Of a stretch of DNA of 64,000 bases, positions 46,026 to 57,190 are shown in pieces. The position numbers were made by a program, and so were the translations under genes. The notes beneath the pieces are model-generated. The model worked only from the letters and a program-made list of their open reading frames with translations, made no database searches and was not told the DNA's origin. Source of the stretch: Manis javanica (Eukaryota; Chordata; Mammalia; Pholidota; Manidae); contig NC_133169.1 of assembly GCF_040802235.1 (NCBI RefSeq), positions 42,601,034 through 42,665,033 of the forward strand. The letters are read 5' to 3'. How positions within the stretch are numbered: the stretch's first letter is position 1; the number at the start of each line of letters is the position of its first letter.

Positions 46026-49000
46026 TGTAATACCTGTTGTGAATAAATACTTAAAATTCATTGAATGAATTTATTGTCTTAATTTGAATGCTATTAAGAG
46101 AAATGCATTTATATATAGATGAGAATATGTAAGTGGAAAAAACATAGTTTATCTACCTTTTGATATCTCAAGATATGCAAATTATTATCAAATTATTTCA
46201 GTATTTCATTATTCTAAACACTAAAATACATTAGAGATTTCTAGAAAATATTTCAAACTTAACAGAATAATAATCATAGTTGGGAATTTATATTTAATCT
46301 GTGATACCTAAAACTTCATTTGAATAATGCAAGTAGACTAACTTTGAGATCTAAGTATTTTGGGGCAGGATGGGCAGGGAATAACAAACAAACTTCATTT
46401 CCTGGCAAACTTCACAAATATGTAATTTAGAGTTATATTTGTATCTGGTGACCATCTATCTCACCTTCGATGATTCTGCTAATTACATGAATATGTCATA
46501 GTACCTATAAACTACAACAAATCCTGTAAAATTTCTCTTAATGATTAATTTCCTCAAGTTGGATTTTATTCTATACATTAACAAAATTTTATTAGGCCAT
46601 GTACATCTCAGGAATAGAGCAATATAGCATATTAAACAATTAATATTTGTTCTCAAGGCTACTTTTGAACTATTTAAACCTTGTGTGGTTACAGATCACT
46701 TAAATTACCAAAAATCATAATGTAAAAATTGTTCTAAAGTGGTAATTGTCACTGTGCTTTATTGAAGATAAAGAAGTTAAGTTGTTACAGGGGCACCCTG
46801 CTACCAGAGAAGAACATAAATTGATGTAAAGGGAAGAGCCGTGGAGAATGCATTGCTCATGTACTGCTGTACTTAATTATTCTAAAAGCGTATATTCTTC
46901 TGTCCAGTGTCACAGCATAGAAACCTTGGAGTTATTTCTTTCTCATCAAGTTCTATCACTACCCTCATCTCCTACCAAGGGATTTATGGAAACTGCCTGG
47001 CAGTTTTCTATGAACAGAGCATCACCTTCTCCAATACCTGTCGTCCTCTGATGCCAGACTAATCCTCCTAAAGCACTGCTTTCACTGTGCTCATCTTTCT
47101 CACAAACCTGCCAAATCCCCTAATGGCTTGTCACACTGAGTTCATATTCTTACGCCTTGTCTTACCCAATAATTTAAAAATATGTATTAACTTCTACTTT
47201 TGCTTTCCCTCAGGTGAGAATTCTCACAGTTGTCTAGACTCATTTTGAAACACTATGCGGATTCAGGGCAAGAAGTACGGAATTAGCAAGTGAAGGCGAG
47301 GAAAGAGAGCAGAAGAGGGAAAATTGTTTTGTTTTACTTTCTTGTTCTTTTACACAATCTTGGCCTTTAGAATTCAACTGACAGAGCAGTAAGATTGGAA
47401 GAGGAACTCTGTTTCTCTGGAGCTACGGCGTGGCTGTTTGGGGCGCTGGGTACCGTCAAGGAAGGGTGTCGACCCGATGGGTTCCGGTGTGGGTGGGGAA
47501 ATGACCAAGGAAGCAGCAAAGCAAGGACAGCACGGGGGACAGCAAGTTCAGATTTGGGGATTATGATTCTGCGGGGCTCTGAAGGATTCTAGAGTGCTGT
47601 TAACATAGATTGGTGAGATCAAATTTGCATTAGTTCAGTCTCAGTGTTTAGTGAACTAGAGAGTAAAAAAGAAAAAAATCAAATTCCCAGTGTGCTTTGA
47701 AAGTGACACTTGCCCCATGGGGGAAATTCTATGAGTCAGGATTCATAATATTGCTAAAATACTTGTTTAACCTGACTTGCATTTGTGCAAATGTTGCAAG
47801 AGAATCTGCCGTATGGCCACTAACGCCTTAAGGCTCACCTCGGAATCCTTTCAGGTAGTCCTTCATAATTTCTACCCAAATTTCTCCCAGCCTAGGATGA
47901 TACATACGTAAAGTTTCCCTTTATTTGTGTTATAAATGAAACATTTAACTCTTGATATTACAGACTATGCCTTGAATTTTAATTATTAGTGCTTACCTGG
48001 CATAGTAGCTGGCACCCAGGGGGCACCTTTAAAAATAATGAAATGTACCATTCGTATTTTAATGGATATTGGCTTCCAACTGTGTATTTCATGCTGTTCT
48101 AAGAATGAAAGATAAAGCAGTGAATCAATAAACAAATAAAACAATTGGTTTCATAGGGTTTACATTCAATATAGTTATATAAGTAAATAAGATAAAATAT
48201 GTCTAGTGGCAATAATAAATAGCTATAAATAAAAGAAGCATGGGAAATTAAGCAGGCATTTCTGTATGTCCTTATTTTAAAGCCCCTTCCTTAAAATTGT
48301 ATTTTCATACTCTGGTCTCAAAGCCTAGAAACTGAGTTCTCTCTCTCACTAAATTCTGAAAAACAGAATAAGAGAAAAAAGGGAGTGAAGAACGATTCAG
48401 TAGGGCAGGCAGCGTGGGCGGGCGGACAAGGGCTCGGGCGCAGCAGGGGCAGGGCGCTCCAGGAAGGGTGCTCCGCTCCGTGTGACAAGACAGCCCCAAA
48501 CAAGGGTCAGTGTGGTAGGAGGGAAAGGGTGGGAAATCTGGCTAGGGGCTAAATTACGTAGGACCGTCTAAACCACACCTTATTTCCACCTTTTCTGACT
48601 GAGATGCATATTATGATGATTTGGTTCGCAGTTTAGGCTGCACATGGCTGTCCTCTGAGCACTTTGAGCAATATGAACGTGCAGGTTCGGCCCGGAGATG
48701 CAGAGGGCTACATAGAGTCTTACTTCCACTCTTACAATAATAATAAAAAGACCCTGTGTGACAGTGGGAAACTGAAAATAAATGACTTCTTTAACCGGTA
48801 AAAAAATGGAGGGTTTAGAGCAAAGAACCATGCTAAAATATGGGCAGAGAAACCTGCAGGGAGAAAGGGACCCAGGCGTCTGTATAACTGTGGTAGATGC
48901 TGCTGGCTGGGTATAGGCTCTGGAAAACATTCAGCTAAAACCTTCAGCAAATTGCTAATGGCTGAGTGTGGGCTGACATGAGACTGTAAAACCTTTGGGG

Positions 49001-49287
49001 TCACTGATGCAGGAGTTTGAACTCTGTTGCCGGCCTTTCCTCCACGAATCCCGTTAGGCACACAGCCAGGAGATCAAGGAGAATTCGGAAAGCTTTCATT
49101 GCGATTCTGTCTGGGGGAAGAGCGACCATTGTCCAAATGCCATTGAGACCCAATGCCCTTTTCTACCCCTAGGAAAAAGAGGAAGGCTTTTTTCTTCAGG
49201 AATGACTCGGTGAAGGGGTTGCTCTGGGGCACGGGTGGATGCTCACTGTGGCTAGAGGAAGAGATCAAGGAAAAAATTCTATCCCAG
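46026..49287. other. No gene seen
   Basis: 46,030-47,200 is AT-rich. 47,380-47,560 and 48,395-48,500 are short GC-rich patches with several CpGs but no recognised exon, promoter or repeat. Overlapping ORFs on the minus strand (48,305-49,442) show no recognisable domain. Confidence 0.45.
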
Positions 49288-49962
49288 TGATGCCGGGGTC
49301 CTTGTTCACGGAGCCGAAGAATGAACTTTACAAATGGTGAAGGTTCGAGAGCAAGGCAAAGGCTTTTATTTAGAGAGAAAGTGAGAGAATAGAGCTCCTG
49401 GCTCAGGTCAGGAGGGGACAAAGCAGCCCCGGGGTGGTACATTGTCTAGGGGTTTTATAGGCACTTGAGAGACAAAGGGCTAGAGATGCACACCTGCTGA
49501 GTGGTGCCAAAATGTTTACATTTGAAGAAACACTAAGTTTCTTATGAGTCTTCTTGGTTATTCACAAGAATTTTACTGCTCTGATTTCCTCCCAGGATAG
49601 AGCTTCCTGGTCTGGGAGCGTATCACTCAAGGCTGCCTGCTTTGCTCCCAAGGTGGGCTGAGTTATTGTCTGTTTGTTAAGAAACTTACTCTTCCACTAA
49701 TTGGGTTTTAAGACGCAATCCTATTTTCAAGATGGAATCCTTCCTGTTTTTACTACATTTTGGGGGGGCTTGCTTGCTACATTGCCCAAGTTGCAAATCA
49801 TTTGTGTAGGGCTGGAGGAAGAAAAGCAGCACCTGGGTAAAGCCAGAAAAATAAGCTGGGCCCCTCAGCAGGCGAACGCAGATCTCACAGTGGATTATCT
49901 TGCTTTGTTTTTATCCCAGAGGCCCTCACCCTACTCTGTCTAGGCTCACGGTCCTTGTCTCA
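49288..49962 (-). mobile_element. Solo LTR with 4-bp target-site duplication CCAG
   Basis: 675 bp that, on the minus strand, start TGAGACAAGGACCGTGAGCC and end GGACCCCGGCATCA. CCAG lies directly on each side (49,284-49,287 and 49,963-49,966). A minus-strand AATAAA (complement at 49,365-49,370) lies about 80 bp from the 3' end, as expected for R/U5. No interior sequence is attached, so it is the product of LTR-LTR recombination of an ERV1-like provirus. Confidence 0.85.
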
Positions 49963-49966
49963 CCAG

Positions 49967-50390
49967 GAGAGAAGCTTGTAGACCTGTCATTGCAGATGGA
50001 TAAGAGGCAGAGACACATGTAAAAGCCAGTGTTAAGACCCCATTTAACAGTGCCCGAGATTTAATTAGATTTAATTAGAATGTCAGAGATTGTCCTTATC
50101 TACTTCCCCCACACACCATACTAACATATTTTGATTAAGGATAACTCTAAAGCATATCTGAGACCTGCAGAAGATGGAATTTCTCTGGTCAACAGGCCAG
50201 GGAGAGGATCCAGATCAAAGAGGGGAGTAGATGTTGAGAAAAACTACCTGATTTCTACACCCAGTGAAAATTTCCTTGAAAATTAAAGAATAGGCATATT
50301 GAAACTCTATATACTATCTTAGCAACTGTTTTCTAAATCTAAAATTTTAAATAAAAATTAAAATAAAATAAAGAATGAGGTACTCTCTCA
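49967..50390 (+). mobile_element. Probable LINE (L1/HAL1) 3' end
   Basis: The end 'actctatatactatcttagc' (50,302) then 'ctaaatctaaaattttaaat' resembles the end of HAL1/L1M-type 3' UTRs followed by an A-rich tail near 50,345-50,370. The first half is unassigned. Confidence 0.45.
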
Positions 50391-52316
50391 GCCAAACAAA
50401 TATTGAAGCAACATAGTGCCTGCAGACCAACTCTGTAGGAAATGCTAATGGAAACTCTTCAGTTAAAAAGAATGTTTATAGGTAAGAGATGATCTACTAA
50501 AAAAAAATCAGAAATAAAAATTTAAAAAGAAAATACATTCCTTTTTACTCTGATTTGTAATTTCTCTAAAAGATTACTATTAAAGCAAAATAGTAGCAAT
50601 GTATTGTGTGCTTATATGTCAACCTATGTAAACACACATGACAACAGAGCCCAAAGGATGAGTGTGGAGTGTAGCAAATGTATTACAAATGTACAGTAGA
50701 ATCTCACGAAAGGGAATGAAAAAGGAGTGGAGCTAAATAACTCTGAAAAGAATGTCTTACCTAAATACTGTAGGGCCAAATATAAAAAAAAATGTGCTTA
50801 AATACTGCATTTACATTGGTTAATTTTTTTCACAAGGGTATGCTTTAACAATCTGGATACAACTTTCCATACATACTAAGACTGAACAAATAAGCAAATA
50901 AATTGTAGAGCCAGTTTTCCCACTGTCAAAGAATTTACAAATAATCAAAGGTAGGCTAACATGAAGACTGTCATGCTGAGTTAGAGTCAGCAATACAACT
51001 ATTAACTCACATTTACTTTAATGTACTTATAAATAGATGTAGAAATATAGTCATGTACATATACATAGATTGTATACATACATATATTTTTCTCTGTGAG
51101 GGCCTGGAAGCAGTGAAATCTCAGTAGCAATGAGCTAACCTAATCTTGGTTTCTAAAGGAAACTGGACCCTTTGAGAAATGTCTGTTTCAATGACTAAGG
51201 CAAGGAAAATATAAAATAAACCTGACACATCTTAAAAAGTAAAAAAGTACACATAGTAAAAAAAGTACAAAAACAAAACTAGAGTATTTCAAAAGGACAC
51301 AGGAGGCAATATGAAAGGGACCTCAGTGGCCAAAGAGGAAATAATTTGGGTGAAAAAGAGAGATTATAACCAAAGAATGAAATAAATATCCATGAATCCA
51401 TATGATATAAATGATTGAATAAGTAAATGAATAGGATGAGATTTTCAAATAAATGAGAAAATGGAAAAGCACTATTAAAACACCATTATAAAAATTGCTG
51501 ATGCATGTTAGAATTAGTTGCTAAAAATTAGTGGGTGAAACAAAAGAGAAACAAGATATCTGCAGTTCCAAAAAATCTCCCCCAAGATAGGTATTAATTA
51601 GTTTTAGCTTATGTTCACAATTTCTTAGATACTTTTCCCTTTGGAGGTAGATCTTAATTCCTTGTCCTTTAAGATAGCTATAGTTAATCACTCCTAACAG
51701 AAAAGGGAAAGGGAAAAATAATAACTTTACAAAGGAGAAATTAGCCTTAAGAGAGGTTAAAGCATCACCTTAACCAAAGAATCAAGGTTAGCATCCTGAG
51801 TAATATCTCATGTTAATGTCACATCACTGCACAGACATGGTGCAATGAGGACACATCACTTCTGCAATGCTACTTCCAAAAATATATAACCTCAATCTTA
51901 TTATGAGAAGACAGACCTAAATGGTTGGTCATTCTGTAGATGGATGAATGTTCTAACCAAAACTCTTCAAAAAAATGTCTTTAAAATAGGTAAGAAACAA
52001 GGAAAGACTTAGAAACTTGACATATTAGATGAAATCTTTTCTTCACAGCTAAGAAAACATGAGGACTAAACGCAGTCCTGGAACAGAATAAGGACATTAG
52101 TGAAGAAATGGTGGAATCCAAGTAAAGTGTCTAGTTAATTACATTGCATCAGTGTTACTGTTTCTAGTTTAGTTAATGACACTGCATCACTGTTAATTTC
52201 TCAGACAAGTGTAGCAGAGTTAAATAAGATGTTACACAAGAATTCTCTGTATTATCTGTGTAACTCTTCTGTGACTCTAGAATAATTTCAAAATAAAAGT
52301 TCTTAAGTTAAAAAAC
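50391..52316 (+). mobile_element. HAL1/L1M-type LINE fragment, sense
   Basis: AT-rich, with the 3' end recognisable: 'ggacattagtgaagaaatgg' (52,092), 'tctagtttagttaatgacac' (52,163), 'aataatttcaaaataaaagt' (52,281). A short imperfect tandem repeat lies at about 52,129-52,199. ORF1-derived sequence may be present near 50,400-50,700, but no frame survives. Confidence 0.55.
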
Positions 52317-52619
52317 ACTTCCTGTCTTTACTACCAAATATTTTTAAATAATTAGTTTAAGTTCAGGCCTAAGGAGTGTTTGTTTTGTTTTTTAATTTGT
52401 TTTAAAAATGAAAATGAACCAAGTTTTAATTAGACAAAAATAGTTTTCAGAAGAAATAAGTAATTAGATTAAATATTTTTGGTGAGAAGCAATACTGTTC
52501 CTCATTCATGACCCAGTGTTATATCTAGTGTGAGTCTCTTGAGTGTGCTGCTCTTTTAAAACTGCACTCAGCCCTAGCTGCATGATAGCAGATTAAAATT
52601 TCTTGGGTTATTTTAACTC

Positions 52620-53250
52620 TTAATAATCAACTTTATTGAGATATGAATTACATAAAACAAAATGCAAGCATTTTACATGCTGTTGGATGAATTTCAACAA
52701 ACGTGCTTATCTGCTTAGCCACCATGTCATTCAAGATACAGCACATGTGCATCCCAGGAGCTCTCTGGTTCCCTTCGCATTAAAATCACAGGCCAGCATC
52801 TGCTCTGCTCCCCAGGCCCAGAGACATGCTGATATGCTTTCAGTCATTATTGATTAGTCTTACCTATTCTAGAATTTTTACATAAATAAAACAGGATATA
52901 ACATTTTGTGTCTGGTTTCTTTCACTCAGGGTAAGCATGTTGTTGGGTGTAACAGTTGCTCATCCCTTTCTGCAGACTTCTGTGTTGTGTCCAGAATTGG
53001 ACCATTATGAATAAAGTTGCTATAAACATATTTACAAGTTTTTGTGCAGTCATATGTTGTCATTACTTTTGAATAAATTAGTAGGAGTTAAGTGATCATA
53101 TTAATAGAAGTTAAGTTTATCTACAAAACTGTCAAGTTCTTTTTGAAAGTAGTTATAAAATTTGATACTCACTAGCAATTCATGAGAATTAAATTGTTCA
53201 GCATCACTGGCAACACTAAATATTGTGAAACTTTTAACAAGTAATCTTCC
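52620..53250 (-). mobile_element. L1 3' UTR fragment, antisense
   Basis: It opens with 'ctttattgagatatgaatta' and runs through 'ggaccattatgaataaagtt' (52,999) and 'cactggcaacactaaat' near 53,205, the antisense order of an older L1 3' UTR. Confidence 0.7.
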
Positions 53251-53689
53251 CAAGGAGTGTGTAGTGGTATCTCACTGTAGTTTAATTTTCATTTTTCATA
53301 TAACTTTCTATGTCAATCACTTTTTCATGTGTTTATTTACCTTTCACATATCTTCCTCTGTAGTCTCTGTTTCAGTCTTTTCACAGTTTTTAATGGATTA
53401 TTTACATTCTTATGATTGAATTTTCAGCAATAGTTTCTCAAAATATTTCTCAGTATAAGTATTTCATCCCATGTATGTGTTGGAAATATTTCCTCCATGT
53501 GTGTGTGACTTGTTTTCTTATTGTCTTAACATATTCTTTCAAAAAGCATGTTATTAATTTTGATGAAACTTCATGCATCATTTACCATTTTTATATATAT
53601 TTTTTCCATTGATCATTTTTTATCTTTCATGATTAGTGCTACTAAGCCCTAAAAAGTATTCGGCCAATAAATAAATAGTGTTGGGAAAT
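53251..53689. other. No gene seen; possibly decayed L1
   Basis: T-rich sequence that may continue the antisense L1 up to the following sense L1. No feature is supported. Confidence 0.4.
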
Positions 53690-54515
53690 CTGCACTACAT
53701 GCAAAGAACAAAGCTTGACAACTTACACCATATACAAAAATAAACTTAAAACGATTGAAGACATAAGTGTAAGAACAGAAATTATAAAACTCCTAAAAGA
53801 AAACATAGGGAATAAACTCTTGGACATGAGACTTAGCAATTTTGGTGGGGGTCTGTTGACACAGGCAAGGTCATCAAAAGCAAAAATAAACAAGTGACAC
53901 TATATCAAACTAAAAAGCTTCTGCACAGCAAAGGAAACCAACAAAATGAAAAGGCAACCTAGTGAACAGGAAAATATATTTGCAAATGATATAAGTGATA
54001 AAGGGTGAAAATCCAAAATATATAAAGAACTCATACAGCTCTACAACAAAAAACCAAACAATCTGATTACAAAATACAACCTAAAAAGACATTTTTTCAA
54101 AGAAGACATGCAGAATGGTCAACAGACACATGACAAGATGCTCAATATCACTAATCATCAAGGAAACGCAAATCAAACCACAATAAAATATTACCTCATA
54201 CCTGTCAGAATTTTTTTTATCAAAAAGACAACAAATGACAAGTATTGGTGAGGATGTGAGGAAAAGGGAACCCCTTTGTCCTATATTAGTTGGTACAGCC
54301 ACTATGGAAAACAGTAGAGAGATTCCTGAAAAAATTAAAAACAGAAATATCACATGACCCACAGTTTCTCTTCTGGGAATTTCCCTAAGGAATATAAAAA
54401 CACTAATTCAAAAAGATTTATTCTTTCCTATGGTCATTGTAGAATTATTTACAATAGCTAAAATATGGAAGCAATCTAAGTGACCACTGATGGATGAATG
54501 GATAAAGCAGATGTG

Positions 54516-54556
<41 letters not shown>

Positions 54557-55050
54557 TGCATGTGGGGGGCAATGAAATATTACTCGACCATAAAAAATGA
54601 AATCTTGTTATTTATCACAACAACATAGATGAATGTAGAGGACATTATGCTAAGTGAAATAAATTAGAAAAAGACAAATATTGTATGATTTCACTTATAT
54701 ATAGAATCTAAAAATAAAACAAATGAACAAACAGAAGAGAAACAAATTCATAGGTACAGACAACAATCTGGTAATTGTCAGAGGGGAGGGAGGTGGGGCA
54801 TTGTTTAAACAGGTGAAGAGGATAAAGAGGTACAAACTTCCCATTGTAGAATAAGTAAGTCATGGGATTGGGAAGTACATCATAGGAAATATAGTCAATA
54901 ATACTGTAATAATTTTGTATGGTGACAGGCGGTAACTAATTGTAGTGAGCATTTTGAATTGTATATAACAGTCAAATCACTATGTGGTACATCAGAAACC
55001 AATACTGCATGTAAACTATGCTTCAAGTAAAAAAATGGTAATAAAGTAAG
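53690..55050 (+). mobile_element. L1 LINE, sense (end of ORF2 and 3' UTR)
   Basis: A continuous L1 3' portion. Landmarks are 'ctaaaaagcttctgcacagc' (53,911), 'agtattggtgaggatgtgag' (54,241), 'gtgaccactgatggatgaat' (54,480), 'gattggggagt'-like 3' UTR sequence near 54,862-54,905, and an A-rich end near 55,030-55,045. A (TG)n array interrupts it. Confidence 0.8.
54518..54560. repeat. (TG)n microsatellite
   Basis: About 17 consecutive TG units, then a tgcgcgtgcatg end, sitting in the L1 where TA/CA-rich L1 sequence normally occurs. Alternating purine-pyrimidine DNA of this kind can form Z-DNA. Confidence 0.95.
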
Positions 55051-56460
55051 ACACCTACATCTTCCTTATGCACAGTCTTTTTCAGTGGCAACTGGTATAG
55101 GATGAAAAATTTGAGATGTGCAAAATAATCACCAAAGGGGGGGAAAAATTCATTACCAAAGCATCAAATCTTTGTATGTCATATTAGAATAATTAGAACA
55201 AAGTTGAAACAAAAAAAACTTTGCTTAAAGTTCTAAAATACTTTTTCCATGTTTTCTCCCATTCATTTTGTTATAGATATACTATTTTATAAAATTAAAC
55301 CTACTTTTCCTCTGATGTAGCTACCTGATTAGAATCTGCCTTGCTTAAAATGCTGTTCTCTCAGGATTAGATTAGAATAAATTAAGACTTCCATATCTGA
55401 TCCATTCTCTCAGAAGTTGTATAAATATTTTAGATACAGAAAGCTTTGCTGTGAAGAATGACTCCAAATACATCTGCGGATCACTGGAAACTGGGCTCTC
55501 AATTTATTCATAACTTTGACAACCATGCTGAAAAATACATGGTTACTCAATGTCTCTGTATTTTTCCTTAAAAGATTGAATTATAACTTTCTAAAAAGGT
55601 CAGGAGACATAAGTGAGATTATTAATAGCTCATGGTGTTGATATCTGATTAACATGAAACAGACTCAACCTTCTATTACTTCCAAGTTCTTTATTGCGTT
55701 AAATTGCTAGTCATGGTAAATTTGGTGTATATTGTCTATTTTAGTTTTGCATGTGTCCTTTGGGGCAATGTCCAGAGGGTGAATAACTGAGGAGAGAATG
55801 AGACTGCAGCTTCCCACCCATGAGCACAATTTTCACTGGGGAGTTTGAACTTTTCCAGCATCTGTTTAGATTCTTTGTAAGCATAGCTGACAGAACAGCA
55901 GAACATTCCTGGGATGCCATTTACTTGGCAAGGAGCTGCTACAGGCAGTGTCTTTCCAACCGCACTGTCAGAAGCGTTCACGTGGGAACGCGTGGCGCCC
56001 ATAGCGGGACTCCTGGGGCCATAGCGCTTCTGTGCAGAGTGACGGGTGAGAACAGCTGTGGTGGTGCAGCGTCTGAATATGAATTTTTTAATCTAATGTA
56101 AATCCAATGTAAAGGCTTTCCAATTAAGTTAACTTACATTTTTATGCCACGGCTAAGAAATGAATGCTAGCTATTCTTTAGGACTTACAGTTTATACTTG
56201 AATTTATATATTTATTTTCAAAGTTATGTGTGTGTGTGCGTGCTTCGCATACATAAATGTATGTATATAGAGAGATTTAAAAATAAATTAGAATGGTGAA
56301 TCTGGGAAGGATAAAAAGCTGAAAGGGTTTTCATGATAACGGCTCCTTCTTACTATCCCCAAGTCGCATGTCCTGGGTACCATGTGAGTCAGCGTGTGCG
56401 CGGTATGAGGTTGCTTACTTGTATTGTCGGGCTGTCTTCCCAGACACACTCTCTATGTTA
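55051..56460. other. No gene seen; CpG cluster near 55,965-56,075
   Basis: Mostly AT-rich. 55,740-56,075 is less so and carries a dozen or so CpGs in its last 110 bp, with a donor-like site (gacgg then gtgagaac near 56,045). ORFs on both strands overlap here and resemble no known protein. It could be an exon or outlying part of a promoter associated with the CpG island 400 bp downstream. Confidence 0.4.
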
Positions 56461-56469
56461 ACGTGTCAC

Positions 56470-57190
56470 TAACACAGACCCCGACCCCGCGACGCCTGCC
56501 GTGGTCACCGGCGCAGAGCCCTTTCCCTCCCCCGAGAAGGGCTGTCTGGCCGGGACTGACGGTTGTCATGCTGCGGTTGCTGCTGCAGGGAGACGAGCCC
56601 GGGACAGGGCGGGGGCCCGGGAGGGCCGCGGGGACAGCACCGCCGCGGCGACGCCTCGGGGCACGGTCGGCGCGGGGACCGCCCGGACAGCAGAGGCCGC
56701 GGTCCTGCGAGCACGGCCGCCGTCCGCCTCTGGGTGCGCGTCTTCGTCGCCCCTCCAGGGGGCGCAGGGTCCGAGCAGGAAGTCCCAGGGCGCGCCGCCC
56801 ACCCGCACCTGCCGTCTGCGGCCAGGGGCTCCGGGAGCCGCGGGGGCCGCTCCCGTCCCGCGGGGAAGAAGCCCCCCGACCGCGACACACCGTCGTCAGA
56901 TCCGCGGGGGTCCGTCAGACGGGACATTCCTCCGGACGGATGACAGGGGCTGCATGACCGCAGGCGGTGGCTTCTCCGGGGGCTTCCGGCCTTGTTCAAA
57001 CTCCCCCCGATCCCCAGGCGGCCTTCGGGGGCCTGCGCGCGGCTGTGCGGCGGCCCAGGGGACGGGCGGGCTCCGCAGAGGCAGCGCCGCGGGCGTCGGC
57101 GCGGGCGGGAGCGGCCCCGGGCCGCGGGGGCGTCTGCTGCGGAGCGGGGGGCTGCGGGGCGGCCGCCATCTGGGTCCCCTTCACATGGAA
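56470..57190. promoter_or_regulatory. Orphan CpG island
   Basis: About 720 bp of very GC-rich DNA dense in CpG, in sharp contrast to the AT-rich flanks. It has several GC-box-like motifs (for example cagggcgggggc near 56,604) and a YY1-type ATGGCGGC motif on the minus strand at about 57,164-57,171, a sequence often found at the start of CpG-island genes. ORFs over 230 codons on both strands (56,501-57,196 plus; 56,505-57,215 minus) follow from the lack of stops in GC-rich DNA and match nothing I know. It is most likely a promoter, or a derived or retroposed copy of one. Direction and transcript are unknown. Confidence 0.8.
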
